DNA of 64,000 nucleotides from Paenalcaligenes sp050487225 (GCF_050487225.1 NZ_JBKQGY010000003.1:186001-250000), one strand, 5' to 3'; shown: positions 8,635 through 18,203, numbered from the stretch's first letter. Notes: generated by a model not told the origin, from the sequence alone. Numbers and translations are program-made.

Positions 8635-9069
8635 TTACTGTGCCAAAGCAAAGCGCAATGCAGCTTCATAGCCATATGCACCCAGCCCCACAATAACACC
8701 TTTAGCCATCGCAGACAGATACGAATGATGGCGAAAGGTTTCCCGCTGATATACGTTTGAAAGATGAACCTCCACGAAAGGAATGGATACTGCAGCCAGA
8801 GCATCACGAATCGCCACACTGGTGTGAGTGTAGGCACCAGCATTGATGATGATGTAATCGATGCGTTCACCAGCAGCCGCTTGAATGCGGTCTACCAGAG
8901 CACCTTCGTGATTGCTCTGAAAAACATGGCATTGAGCTCCCATACCAGTAGCCACATCCAGCAGATGTGTATTGATATCAGCCAGGGTTTGTCGCCCGTA
9001 AATATCGGGTTCACGCATACCGAGCAGATTCAGATTGGGCCCATGCAGAACCAGAATGTTTTGCGCCAT
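8635..9069 (-). CDS. aroQ: Type II 3-dehydroquinate dehydratase
   Basis: A 144-residue type II dehydroquinase catalysing the third step of the shikimate pathway. Motifs seen are GPNLNLLGMREPDIYG (its Tyr is the catalytic residue), then FQSNHEGALVDRIQ, IINAGAYTHTSVAIRDAL and the histidine-bearing EVHLSNVYQRETFRHHSYLS. The length is normal for the family. It is downstream of the TlpA-like gene (95-base gap) and upstream of accBC, an arrangement I recall as common in Burkholderiales. Confidence 0.97.
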   Translation of the reverse strand: MAQNILVLHGPNLNLLGMREPDIYGRQTLADINTHLLDVATGMGAQCHVFQSNHEGALVDRIQAAAGERIDYIIINAGAYTHTSVAIRDALAAVSIPFVEVHLSNVYQRETFRHHSYLSAMAKGVIVGLGAYGYEAALRFALAQ

Positions 9070-9163
9070 GCTTTATCTTTTCGTGGAGACAGTTCGACTT
9101 TTTACGCCAAAATGCGCTAAATGTCTATAAATACCGCATCATAGCATCCACACAATTCTACGC

Positions 9164-9664
9164 CTACCCGGCGAGGCTTGCCAATTCTAGTGCTAAGGAT
9201 GCCTTACTAATTTGCCCTAATACGCGATGTTGCTCACTACCTGCAGCATCAAACAGCATCGTGTACGGTAAACCACCTTGTCGGTTACCCAAATCGCGCA
9301 TGATCTGTATGCCTCGATGACCTGCCACCAAAATGTCATAACTGACTGGGGTTTTTAGCAAGAATTTGTTCACATTTGCCGTGGTATCGACGGCAACTCC
9401 TAGAAAACACACATCAGGAAACTCTTTGCTCAGCGCATCCAGGTCTGGCATTTCTTTGACGCAAGGCGGACACCATGTTGCCCAGAAATTCACGAGCAGC
9501 GGTTTCCCCAGATAATCTTCCATGCCACGGCTTTCGCCATCTAGCGTAGTAAAAGACTGCTGATAGAGATCATTTACTGTCACATCAGTGGCCCACACTG
9601 ATGATACGGTTGACCCATAGAGCCCGGCTGCCGCACAGGCTTTCATAAAATTGCGTCTATCCAT
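9164..9664 (-). CDS. TlpA-family thioredoxin-like protein with twin-arginine signal
   Basis: A 166-residue periplasmic thiol:disulfide protein. The thioredoxin fold carries the redox motif WATWCPPCVKEMPDLD and a later cis-Pro segment (QGGLPYTMLFD). The N-terminus MDRRNFMKACAAAG fits a twin-arginine (Tat) signal (RRxFxK) ending near SVWA. The frame stays open to 9790, but the start at 9664 has TGGAAA upstream and begins exactly at the signal peptide. It probably reduces cytochrome c or another envelope partner. It is divergent from mpl. Confidence 0.9.
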   Translation of the reverse strand: MDRRNFMKACAAAGLYGSTVSSVWATDVTVNDLYQQSFTTLDGESRGMEDYLGKPLLVNFWATWCPPCVKEMPDLDALSKEFPDVCFLGVAVDTTANVNKFLLKTPVSYDILVAGHRGIQIMRDLGNRQGGLPYTMLFDAAGSEQHRVLGQISKASLALELASLAG

Positions 9665-9756
9665 GTTTCCACTCAATTTGAACTGCCTAAATACTACTGT
9701 ACACACTCTACCCAAGCCAATACATAACTGACTACAATGAATGCCGGAGGTTTCCC

Positions 9757-11121
9757 ATGCACGTACATATTTTAGGCATTTGCGGCACATTCATGGGCGG
9801 TTTGGCCCTGATCGCCCGTTCGGCTGGCATGACCGTCACTGGTTGTGATGCAGGCGTTTATCCCCCCATGAGTACCCAGCTGGAAGAGCAAGGCATAGAA
9901 CTGATTGAAGGTTTTGATGCTAGCCAGACACAACTTAATCCTGATCTATATATAGTTGGTAACGTAGTGTCACGCGGTAACCCGCTGATGGAGGCTATCC
10001 TCAACCAAGGACTACCTTATATCTCTGGCCCTCAATGGCTAGGTGAGCACATACTGCGCAACCAACATGTACTCGCGGTAGCTGGCACACACGGTAAGAC
10101 CACTACCAGTTCCATGTTGGCGTGGATTCTTGAACACGCAGGTTTGCAGCCTAACTTCTTGATTGGTGGTGTTGCCCCCGATCTGGGCTTATCGGCACGC
10201 TACCAACCTGAACAACGCTACTTCGTGATTGAAGCTGATGAATACGATACGGCATTCTTCGATAAGCGCTCCAAGTTCGTGCACTACCGTCCACGCACCG
10301 CCATTTTGAACAACTTGGAATACGATCACGCCGACATTTTCCCGGATTTGTCTGCCATCGAAACCCAATTCCATCATTTGGTGCGCACTATCCCGGCAGA
10401 AGGGCTGATCATTGCGCCGGCACAAGACTCTAATATAGATCACGTATTGCAACGCGGTTGCTGGACACCCGTTACTCGCTTTGGTGACGGTGGCGAATGG
10501 CATGCAGAAGTAGAGGGCGACGACCTATTGGTCTACCACCAACAAGCACTGTGTGGCCGTATCCAATGGGAACTAACTGGCTCTTATAACGTGCTCAATG
10601 CGCTAGCGGCGATTGCTGCGGCACAAAGCGCGGGCGTTTCTGCAGAAGCCGCGTGTGAGGCCCTGTCTAACTTTAAAGGCGTAAAACGTCGCATGGAGTT
10701 GCGTGGTGAAGTAAACCGTATCAAGGTATACGACGATTTTGCTCACCACCCCACTGCTATTGCCCTAACGTTAGAAGGCGTACGTGCCAAAGTGGGCAAA
10801 GCCCGTATCTTGGCGGTGCTAGAACCACGCTCTAACACCATGAAACTCGGCGCGATGGCGGCTAGGCTCCCGACTGCATTACAAGAGGCCGATCTTAGCT
10901 TCTGCTACGGCGAAGCCCAAGGTAAACACATGTTGGGTTGGGATGCGGCCTCCGTACTGTCCCCACTGGGTGACAAAGCCTCGGTATGGCATGATTTAGA
11001 TAGCATGATCCAGGCCATAGTCAGTCAGGCACAGCCCGGCGATCATATTGTGGTGATGAGTAACGGTGGTTTTGGCGGTATACACCAAAAACTACTGAAC
11101 GCGTTGTCCACTACAGCCTAA
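9757..11121 (+). CDS. mpl: UDP-N-acetylmuramate:tripeptide ligase (murein recycling)
   Basis: A 454-residue Mur ligase family member that attaches L-Ala-gamma-D-Glu-meso-Dap recovered from old wall to UDP-MurNAc. The start MHVHILGICGTFMGGLALIA is diagnostic for Mpl rather than MurC. The ATP loop is VAGTHGKTTTSSMLAWIL, and the C-terminal Mur domain begins near KGVKRRMELRG. GGAGG seven bases upstream fixes the start. It is the first gene of a rightward series (mpl-yqiA-RNB-TonB-aroE-mtgA) with gaps of a few bases or overlaps. Confidence 0.96.
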   Translation: MHVHILGICGTFMGGLALIARSAGMTVTGCDAGVYPPMSTQLEEQGIELIEGFDASQTQLNPDLYIVGNVVSRGNPLMEAILNQGLPYISGPQWLGEHILRNQHVLAVAGTHGKTTTSSMLAWILEHAGLQPNFLIGGVAPDLGLSARYQPEQRYFVIEADEYDTAFFDKRSKFVHYRPRTAILNNLEYDHADIFPDLSAIETQFHHLVRTIPAEGLIIAPAQDSNIDHVLQRGCWTPVTRFGDGGEWHAEVEGDDLLVYHQQALCGRIQWELTGSYNVLNALAAIAAAQSAGVSAEAACEALSNFKGVKRRMELRGEVNRIKVYDDFAHHPTAIALTLEGVRAKVGKARILAVLEPRSNTMKLGAMAARLPTALQEADLSFCYGEAQGKHMLGWDAASVLSPLGDKASVWHDLDSMIQAIVSQAQPGDHIVVMSNGGFGGIHQKLLNALSTTA

Positions 11122-11131
11122 AGCACACATC

Positions 11132-11734
11132 ATGATTCTTTATCTGCATGGATTTCGCTCTTCCCCCTCATCGTTCAAGGCTCAGCGCTTGGCGGCACGG
11201 CTACGAACATTAGGGCTAGAAGATGCCTGGGTATGCCCGCAATTACCAGCCAGCCCAGCAGAAACCATCGCTCTGTGCCATCAGCTCATTGAACAACACC
11301 AAGCCACCACGCCAGAACAACCTCTGGTTGTGGTGGGTTCATCGCTAGGCGGGTATTACGCTGCACATTTAGCTGAACATTATCGCGCGCCAGCTGTATT
11401 ATTGAACCCAGTAGTACATGCCGCACGCGACCTACGAAAACATGTGGGTTCACACACCTTATTTCATAGCGACGAACCCTTTCATTTTCTAGAGCAATAC
11501 GTCGCTGAGCTTGAAGCATTAGCCGAACAACCACCTAAAGATCCGCAGCGCTACTATTTATTAGCCTGCACGGGCGACGAGGTCCTAAACTGGCACGAAA
11601 TGGCTGACCATTACGCTGGTAGCCAAGGCAAAATCATACAAGGTAGTGATCACGGCATTTCTGATTTCGCAGAGTACGAGGACGACATTCTCGCCTTTAT
11701 TCTCGAGAAACTCCGCACTACTACCCTCCCCTAG
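11132..11734 (+). CDS. YqiA/YcfP family alpha/beta-fold esterase
   Basis: A 200-residue alpha/beta hydrolase. It starts MILYLHGFRSSPSSFKAQ (oxyanion HGF motif), has the nucleophile elbow GSSLGGYYAA, an Asp region CTGDEVLNW and the terminal catalytic His in GSDHGISDF. YqiA relatives hydrolyse short acyl esters in vitro; the physiological substrate is unknown. It follows mpl by ten bases and precedes the RNB ribonuclease by 22. Confidence 0.9.
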   Translation: MILYLHGFRSSPSSFKAQRLAARLRTLGLEDAWVCPQLPASPAETIALCHQLIEQHQATTPEQPLVVVGSSLGGYYAAHLAEHYRAPAVLLNPVVHAARDLRKHVGSHTLFHSDEPFHFLEQYVAELEALAEQPPKDPQRYYLLACTGDEVLNWHEMADHYAGSQGKIIQGSDHGISDFAEYEDDILAFILEKLRTTTLP

Positions 11735-11756
11735 TTTTCCAAGTTACACCCGATTT

Positions 11757-13655
11757 ATGTACGTCCTTTTTGAAGACAGCGGTAAGTTCAAAGCTGAAAA
11801 AATCTTTTCCGATGCAGACAGCACTCTGCAAGTAGAGTCTGCTAGCGGAAAACGCAGCAAAATCAAAAAAAACACTGTCTTTTTTGAGTTTGAACAGCCC
11901 GAACCCGGCACACTGCTTGAGCAGGCAGAAACACTGTCTCAAACCTTGGATATCCAATTTTTGTGGGAATGCGCGCCCCAAGAAGAGTTTCAAGCCACCG
12001 AGTTTGCCGCTGACTATTTCGGCCATGAACCGAACGCCATTGAAAAAACCGCACTGATTCTGGCATTACATAGTGCCCCGGCGTATTTTCACCGCAAAGG
12101 TCGCGGCCTATACCGACCCGCTCCACCTGAAATTCTGAATGCGGCATTGGCAGCCATAGAGCGCAAACGTCTGCAAGAAATTCAACAAAAAGCATGGACT
12201 GACGCCATGCTAAATGGCGAGCTGCCTCCTGAAATCGCTGCAGTCGCTGGCTCATTACTGATCAGCCCGGATAAAAACACCCAAGAGTGGAAAGCTTTTG
12301 ATGCGGCTGTGACGCAATCTGGCCTTAGCGCTGAAAAGCTGCTGCTGAAACTGGATGCGTGGCCCAGTGCCTTGGCGCTGCACCGTTATCGCTTTTTCTC
12401 CCAGCATTTCCCACGCGGCATAGATCTGCCTCCAGTGACACTCGGCGACTTCTTAGAAGGTTTGCCACTTACGGATGCCAAGGCCTACTCCGTTGATGAC
12501 GCTGGCACTATAGAAATTGATGATGCGCTATCTGTAACCCAACTGGATGATGATCGTGTACGCATTGGTGTGCACATCGCCACCCCCGGCTTGGCTATTT
12601 TGCGTGATAACGAATTCGACCAGATGGCACGCAAGCGCATGTCCACTGTGTACATGCCGGGACAGAAAATCCCCATGCTGCCACACGAGTTCGTTGAGCA
12701 CTTTTCTTTGCAAGCGGGTGCAGAGCGCCCAACACTGTCGCTCTATGTAGAAGGCAGCCTGAGCACTGGCGAGATTTTCCATAGTGAAACCAAGCTGGAA
12801 AAAATCGTCGTACAAGAAAACCTGGTTCAAAGCGATCTAGACCCCCACGTCACGCTAGAAGCCCTAGAAAACCCAGAGGTAGACTTGCCCTACGGCGATT
12901 GGCTACGCCCTTTGTGGCAGTTTTCTCGCCAGTTATCAGCCAAACGTGACGAAGTGCGTGGCAAACCCGAAAACAATAATCGCGTGGAATACACCTTCGA
13001 CCTGCAAGGCCCACCCGATGACCCCGATAGCCCTATCAATTTGATTCCGCGCGTGCGCAACGCCCCATTAGGGTTGCTCACAGCAGAATACATGATCATG
13101 GCCAATAGCCTGTGGGGCGGTTTATTGGTGCAGTTAGGTTTACCGGGAATTTATCGCTCCCAGCAAGCGATGCGTACCCGCATGTCTACCCATGCAGCAC
13201 CCCATGAAAGTATTGGTGTACCCCAATACATTTGGTCTACCTCACCACTGCGCCGTTATGTTGACTTGGTCAACCAATGGCAAATTCTGGCTGCTGCCCA
13301 ACACGGCGTATCCGCACGCTTGGTTGCCCCGTTCAAACCTAAAGATGCTGATCTATACGCCATCATTGGTGCGTTTGACTCCCAATACACTGCATGGGGC
13401 GATTTCCAGCACACCATTGAACGCTACTGGGTTTTGCGCTGGCTGCAGCAACAAGACATACATCAGGTAGAGGCCACCTTCATCAAAGAAGACTTGGTCC
13501 GGTTCAACAACTGCCCCTTCACCACCCGAGTGGGCGGTTTGGGCACACTGGAGCGTGGCCAACAACTGCGCCTAGAAATTTGCCAGATTGATGAACTGCA
13601 GCTAGACGTTTCCTGCCGTCTGTTGGATGTGCTGGATCCGCCTGCGGCCGCCTAA
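11757..13655 (+). CDS. RNB domain-containing exoribonuclease (RNase II/R family)
   Basis: A 632-residue 3'-5' exoribonuclease. The catalytic RNB signature is visible as AYSVDDAGTIEIDDALSV with the metal-binding aspartates, followed by HIATPGLAILRDNEFD, MARKRMSTVYMPG and the C-terminal WSTSPLRRYVDLVNQW. The N-terminal half is not the canonical cold-shock arrangement of RNase R, and the C-terminal S1-like part is short. An upstream in-frame extension to 11646 overlaps yqiA; the start at 11757 (MYVLFEDSGKFKAEK) is typical of the family. It would degrade mRNA or rRNA fragments in the cytoplasm. Confidence 0.92.
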   Translation: MYVLFEDSGKFKAEKIFSDADSTLQVESASGKRSKIKKNTVFFEFEQPEPGTLLEQAETLSQTLDIQFLWECAPQEEFQATEFAADYFGHEPNAIEKTALILALHSAPAYFHRKGRGLYRPAPPEILNAALAAIERKRLQEIQQKAWTDAMLNGELPPEIAAVAGSLLISPDKNTQEWKAFDAAVTQSGLSAEKLLLKLDAWPSALALHRYRFFSQHFPRGIDLPPVTLGDFLEGLPLTDAKAYSVDDAGTIEIDDALSVTQLDDDRVRIGVHIATPGLAILRDNEFDQMARKRMSTVYMPGQKIPMLPHEFVEHFSLQAGAERPTLSLYVEGSLSTGEIFHSETKLEKIVVQENLVQSDLDPHVTLEALENPEVDLPYGDWLRPLWQFSRQLSAKRDEVRGKPENNNRVEYTFDLQGPPDDPDSPINLIPRVRNAPLGLLTAEYMIMANSLWGGLLVQLGLPGIYRSQQAMRTRMSTHAAPHESIGVPQYIWSTSPLRRYVDLVNQWQILAAAQHGVSARLVAPFKPKDADLYAIIGAFDSQYTAWGDFQHTIERYWVLRWLQQQDIHQVEATFIKEDLVRFNNCPFTTRVGGLGTLERGQQLRLEICQIDELQLDVSCRLLDVLDPPAAA

Positions 13656-13660
13656 CCCCC

Positions 13661-14536
13661 ATGAACCGCCTGCCCACCTCTACTGCGGCACAACCCTACC
13701 GAGACTTTTTGTGGTGGGCGGTTCTGGCTTCTGTACTCATACATGTAGGCTTGATTTGGTGGTGGCAACGCACTCCTGTGTCTACGCCCCCACTACCTTC
13801 AGAGCTAGATGTCACTCTGGTCAACTTCAGTACAGAGTCTGCCCCGCTACAAGCAAAACTGCTTGCTCAGTGGCAAGCTGATGGTGGTGGTTCAAGCGAG
13901 CTGGACGTGAGCGCCTCTGCGCCAACTGAGTCTCAGGCTATGCCCACCCCTGACGATTTAGTTTTACAAGCCTTTAAGCGCCGTCAACAGCAGTTAGAAC
14001 AAGAGCAATTACAACTACTCAGCACACTAGAGGCAGAGTGGGAAGTTGCCCAAGCGCGTTACGCGCAGGACTACACCGGTGACAGTGTGCGCTTTGACAC
14101 GGCTGACCAAGACCCGCGCCTACAAGCCTTGGCTCAACGACTGCAACGTTTGCGTGATGATGTTGAACTCTACAACAGCAAACCGCGCTATCAATACGAT
14201 GCGCCTTCTGCCCGACAGTCGGCTCAAGCCGAGTATTTAGAAGACTGGCGCCACAAAATTGAAACACTGGGTGCAGAGCACTACCCCGACGAAGCGCGTG
14301 GCCGTTTATCCGGTTCAGTGCAACTGACGGTATTCATACGCAAAGATGGTAGCGTAGAACGCATTGCCATCAACAAACCTGACCCTAACCCCCTCTTTAC
14401 GTTAGCGGCACAGCGCATTGTGCGCTTGGCAGCACCCTTCCCACCCTTTCCTCCTGAGCTCAGCAACGAGACAGACGGGCTGGCTATCACACGTACTTGG
14501 CATTTTTCTCAGCATCAACTGACCACACGACCATGA
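13661..14536 (+). CDS. TonB/TolA-like energy transducer family protein
   Basis: A 291-residue envelope protein with a short cytoplasmic tail, one transmembrane helix (FLWWAVLASVLIHVGLIWWW, about 16-35), a Gln/Glu-rich, probably coiled-coil spacer (about 100-125), and a C-terminal TonB-like domain (GRLSGSVQLTVFIRKDGSVE to the end). Such proteins couple the proton-motive force at the inner membrane to outer-membrane transport. No exbB or exbD lies nearby, so its partner must be elsewhere. It starts five bases after the RNB gene and its stop overlaps the aroE start. Confidence 0.85.
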   Translation: MNRLPTSTAAQPYRDFLWWAVLASVLIHVGLIWWWQRTPVSTPPLPSELDVTLVNFSTESAPLQAKLLAQWQADGGGSSELDVSASAPTESQAMPTPDDLVLQAFKRRQQQLEQEQLQLLSTLEAEWEVAQARYAQDYTGDSVRFDTADQDPRLQALAQRLQRLRDDVELYNSKPRYQYDAPSARQSAQAEYLEDWRHKIETLGAEHYPDEARGRLSGSVQLTVFIRKDGSVERIAINKPDPNPLFTLAAQRIVRLAAPFPPFPPELSNETDGLAITRTWHFSQHQLTTRP

Positions 14537-15369
14537 CCAACACTGCTCGCTATGCGGTTATAGGCAACCCTATTGCCCACAGCCGTTCACCTTTTATCCA
14601 TCACGCATTTGCCGAACAATGTGGCATTTCTTTGGTGTATGAGCGTCTGCTAGCACCGTTGGATGGTTTCAATGCCACCATCCAGCAATTCTTTGCCGAA
14701 GGTGGCAAGGGCTTAAACGTTACCGTACCCTTCAAAGAAGAAGCCTTTGCGCAGTGCCAATCCCGGCTATCGTTACGCGCTCGCATCGCCGGTGCCGTCA
14801 ACACGCTGTGGATGAAAGACGATGGTTTACATGGCTGCAACACCGATGGACTAGGTTTGTTAAACGACATTATCCGCTTGGGCTTTGACCCTAAAGATAA
14901 ACGTGTACTCATGATTGGTGCTGGTGGTGCTGCGCGCGGTTGTTTATTGCCGTTATTAGAGGCTGGTTGCCATACTGTACAGGTGGTCAACCGCACCGCT
15001 AGCCGAGCCCACAGTTTGGTAGACGAATTTCTACAACACTGCCCCGACTACCAAAACCATTTACGCGCTGGCGGTTTAGACAGTGCCACCAGCGAATGGG
15101 ACATTGTGATTAATGCCACCTCGGCCAGCCTAGGAGCACAGCGTATTGCACTGCCCGCCTTGCGCTTTAGCGCACATTCGTTAGCGTACGACATGATGTA
15201 CGGCGCCGAACCCACACTGTTCATACAAGAGGCTGCACAACAAGGTGCATCGCAGCAAGCAGACGGTTTAGGGATGTTAGTAGGCCAAGCAGCCGTTAGT
15301 TTTGAAATCTGGCATGGTATGCTACCGCGTACCGAAAACGTACTGGATCAATTGCGCCAAGCGCTCTAA
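14533..15369 (+). CDS. aroE: Shikimate dehydrogenase
   Basis: A 278-residue NADP-dependent enzyme reducing 3-dehydroshikimate to shikimate. The N-terminal substrate site is YAVIGNPIAHSRSPFIHHAF with GLNVTVPFKEEAF (catalytic Lys). The cofactor loop is RVLMIGAGGAARGCLLPL, followed by VVNRTASRA. The start at 14533 overlaps the preceding stop (ATGA), a translational coupling that overrides the open frame back to 14497. Together with aroQ it supplies shikimate-pathway steps from this region. Confidence 0.97.
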   Translation: MTNTARYAVIGNPIAHSRSPFIHHAFAEQCGISLVYERLLAPLDGFNATIQQFFAEGGKGLNVTVPFKEEAFAQCQSRLSLRARIAGAVNTLWMKDDGLHGCNTDGLGLLNDIIRLGFDPKDKRVLMIGAGGAARGCLLPLLEAGCHTVQVVNRTASRAHSLVDEFLQHCPDYQNHLRAGGLDSATSEWDIVINATSASLGAQRIALPALRFSAHSLAYDMMYGAEPTLFIQEAAQQGASQQADGLGMLVGQAAVSFEIWHGMLPRTENVLDQLRQAL

Positions 15370-15382
15370 GCCTCCTTTTTTC

Positions 15383-16123
15383 ATGCTAGACGACACTGCT
15401 CCGCTGCCACCGCGCAGAATGAACAAGCTCAAGGTAGTCAGCCTTATTGTGCTGCTACCTATTGCGTTGTTGTTGCTCTATCAGGTGTATTTGTTTCTGA
15501 TGGTGTGTTGGTATAGCGTGCAAAACCCTACGGCTAGCGCTGTGATGCGCCAAACCATAGAAGAATTGCGCAGCCACGACCCAGCGGCTGCCATTACCCA
15601 CCAATGGGTGGCTTATGCCGATATCAGCAATAACTTAAAGCGTGCTGTGATTGCGTCAGAAGACTCCAACTTCATCAATCACGAAGGCATTGAGTGGGAA
15701 GCTATACGCCGCGCCTTAGCCTACAACCGCTCGCAAGCTGAAAAGGGCTCTGCCTTACGCAGAGGCGGCTCTACGATTACCCAACAAGTCGCCAAAAACC
15801 TCTTTTTATCTAACTCTCGCAGCTATTGGCGTAAAGGCCAAGAGCTGGTGCTTAGCTACATGATTGAAACCGTCATGAGCAAAGAGCGTATTTTGGAAAT
15901 CTACCTTAATATTGCTCAGTGGGGGACAACCACCTTTGGGGCGGAAGCCGCTGCCAGACACTACTTCCGTGTAGGTGCAAATCAGCTTACCCCCCGACAA
16001 GCGGCCAACTTGGCTGCCATGCTGCCTAATCCTATTTATTACGACACTCACCGTAATACTCGCTACTTAAACAGTCGCACCAACACCATCCAGCAACGTA
16101 TGCGTTTGGTGCAGATTCCTTAA
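15383..16123 (+). CDS. mtgA: Monofunctional peptidoglycan glycosyltransferase
   Basis: A 246-residue GT51 enzyme that polymerises lipid II into glycan strands. One N-terminal transmembrane helix (VSLIVLLPIALLLLYQVYLF) anchors it. The glycosyltransferase motifs are EDSNFINHEGIEWEAIRRAL (catalytic Glu), RRGGSTITQQVAKNLFLS, KERILEIYLNIAQWG and AARHYF. No transpeptidase domain follows, and length matches MtgA. The start at 15383 has no clear ribosome site; 15419 (MNKLKVVSL) is an alternative. It follows aroE by 13 bases. Confidence 0.95.
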   Translation: MLDDTAPLPPRRMNKLKVVSLIVLLPIALLLLYQVYLFLMVCWYSVQNPTASAVMRQTIEELRSHDPAAAITHQWVAYADISNNLKRAVIASEDSNFINHEGIEWEAIRRALAYNRSQAEKGSALRRGGSTITQQVAKNLFLSNSRSYWRKGQELVLSYMIETVMSKERILEIYLNIAQWGTTTFGAEAAARHYFRVGANQLTPRQAANLAAMLPNPIYYDTHRNTRYLNSRTNTIQQRMRLVQIP

Positions 16124-16188
16124 GCAGTCACGCAGCAATTTTGTTAAGCTTTACCCTTTAGCATTTTGACCTTTAGTAAGTCCCTGCA

Positions 16189-17355
16189 ATGCGCACTGCT
16201 CGCCGCTATTTGGCCTCTGAAATCTACCGATCCTGTGCTGTAGTGCTTCTCGCCCTACTGGGACTCTTCACCTTTTTTGCTCTGATAGACGAATTAGACA
16301 AAGTGAATAAAAGCTTCACGTTGTTGAACCTGTTCTATCTAGAAAGCCTGCAACTTCCTACTAGGCTATACGAGCTGTTACCCATCGGGTTACTCATCGG
16401 TGCGGTATTGGCGTTAGCCAGCCTAGCACAGCGTAACGAGTTGGTGATCTTGCGCGTATCGGGGGTGAGCGGCTTAGGGATGCTAGGGATGTTATGGGTC
16501 ATCACCATACCGTTGATGGTTGGTGCATTCTTGCTTTCCGAATACATCACCCCTGCCGTACAGATTAAATCCAGCGAAGTACAACTACAGTTATTGGGAC
16601 GATCCGGTGGCGGTCGCTTAAGCAGTGGCTATTGGTTTAAGGAAAACATTGAGGGTGGCGGCTCACGCATCATCAATATTCAACGCATTCAAGCCAGCGG
16701 CAAAGTGGACAACGTCACCGTACTGGAAATGCTGCCAGAACAAAGCTTAGACACCTTAACCCAAGCCCCTACTGGCCAGTTCCACAGTGAAGGCCTGCGC
16801 TTAGATCAGGCTACAGTGATCACTATAGACCCGGCATCGTCACAGGCATTGCACGGCGAACAAGCCCCTGAAAAACCACTTAGCACACTGGCTACCGAGC
16901 CCACGCTAGAGATTCGCACTTCGTTAACGGCGGATCGGTTAATCGCTCGTATCCTAACACCCGAGATGATGTCTGCCAGCGACCTGATGGACTACATCGC
17001 TTACCTACAAGCCAATGAGTTGCAGACTGACCGACAGATGGTGGCGTTGTGGCGCAAGATTGCCTACCCCTTCACCTTGTTAGTCATGATTACCATTGCC
17101 GCCCCCATTAGCTTCATGCAAACCCGTCGCGGTGGTGTAGGCACTAAAGTGTTTGCAGGGATATTGATTGGTGTAGGCTTTTTCATGGCCAACCAAATGG
17201 CACTGAACATTGGTACGCTTAGCAAATGGGCTCCGTGGATTACGGCGTTAGGCCCCAATATCATCGCACTAGGTAGCGCACTGATAGCCTTGCTGTTAAT
17301 GGAAAACCGTAACCGTTTCGCGCGTCGTCGCTCCTTGCTCGCGTCGACTGACTGA
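16189..17355 (+). CDS. lptG: LPS export ABC transporter permease LptG
   Basis: A 388-residue member of the YjgP/YjgQ family, an inner-membrane permease of the Lpt machine that lifts LPS from the inner membrane. It has three N-terminal membrane helices (about 12-32, 55-80, 95-118), a periplasmic beta-jellyroll domain (about 130-260) and three C-terminal helices (about 295-380). LAQRNELVILRVSGVS is the cytoplasmic coupling region seen in LptF/LptG. LptG is preferred over LptF by the start and the jellyroll text, but the two are related. Its usual neighbour lptF is not in this window. It is followed after one base by apaH. Confidence 0.85.
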   Translation: MRTARRYLASEIYRSCAVVLLALLGLFTFFALIDELDKVNKSFTLLNLFYLESLQLPTRLYELLPIGLLIGAVLALASLAQRNELVILRVSGVSGLGMLGMLWVITIPLMVGAFLLSEYITPAVQIKSSEVQLQLLGRSGGGRLSSGYWFKENIEGGGSRIINIQRIQASGKVDNVTVLEMLPEQSLDTLTQAPTGQFHSEGLRLDQATVITIDPASSQALHGEQAPEKPLSTLATEPTLEIRTSLTADRLIARILTPEMMSASDLMDYIAYLQANELQTDRQMVALWRKIAYPFTLLVMITIAAPISFMQTRRGGVGTKVFAGILIGVGFFMANQMALNIGTLSKWAPWITALGPNIIALGSALIALLLMENRNRFARRRSLLASTD

Positions 17356-17356
17356 T

Positions 17357-18202
17357 ATGATTCTTGAAACCTCCAAACCAGTCTGGGTGATTGGCGATGT
17401 ACAAGGTTGCTACCAAAGCTTAGAGGCCTTGTTAGCACACCCCACTATACAAGCCGATCACGACGCCCTATTCTGCTTTGCGGGTGATCTCATTAACCGT
17501 GGTCCACAATCTTTGGACTGTGTGCGACTAGCACAGTCCATGGGCGATAAAGCCATCACCTTATTGGGCAATCACGATATACATTTGTTGGGTGTTGCTG
17601 CGGGCGTACGTAAGGTAGGTAAGTCAGATACAGCCCAAGAGATTTTGGCAGCGCCTGATGCCGAGCAACTCGTAGATTGGTTGCGCCATTGCCCCCTAGC
17701 CTTACAGGTTCACGAGCACTTAATCATACATGCCGGCGTAGCCCCTAGCTGGACCTTGGCACAAACCTTAGCCTATGCGCGTGAGGTAGAGCAATGCCTG
17801 CAAGCACCTAACTGGAAAAGCCTGTTAGAGGGCTTATTTGGCAATCACCCCGATGTATGGAGCGACTCGCTGCAAGGGCAAGACCGACTACGCTTGATCA
17901 TCAACATTCTGACCCGTATGCGTACCTGCTACCCAGACGGACGATTAAACACCAAGCACAAAGGCCCGCCTGATCTACAAGAGGGCCACACAGCATGGTT
18001 TGATTTACCTAATCGCGCACTAGAAGTACCTGTGATCTTTGGTCACTGGTCTACGTTGGGCTTGATGCAACGGCCTGATGCCGTGTGTTTGGATACCGGC
18101 TGCGTATGGGGCGAATCACTGACCGCCATACGCTTACCAGATAGAAAAGTTGTGCAGGTAGCGCACCAAGAGACTCAAACGCTAAACCCGCTGGCGTTTT
18201 AA
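17357..18202 (+). CDS. apaH: Symmetrical bis(5'-nucleosyl)-tetraphosphatase
   Basis: A 281-residue metallophosphatase that splits Ap4A into two ADP and can remove Np4 caps from RNA. The metal-binding motifs are visible: VIGDVQGCYQSLEALL, FAGDLINRGPQSLD, LLGNHDIHLLGVAAG and VIFGHWSTLG. The length matches ApaH. It starts one base after lptG ends, so translation is probably coupled. It is convergent with plsC, with one base between the stops. Confidence 0.95.
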   Translation: MILETSKPVWVIGDVQGCYQSLEALLAHPTIQADHDALFCFAGDLINRGPQSLDCVRLAQSMGDKAITLLGNHDIHLLGVAAGVRKVGKSDTAQEILAAPDAEQLVDWLRHCPLALQVHEHLIIHAGVAPSWTLAQTLAYAREVEQCLQAPNWKSLLEGLFGNHPDVWSDSLQGQDRLRLIINILTRMRTCYPDGRLNTKHKGPPDLQEGHTAWFDLPNRALEVPVIFGHWSTLGLMQRPDAVCLDTGCVWGESLTAIRLPDRKVVQVAHQETQTLNPLAF

Positions 18203-18203
18203 C

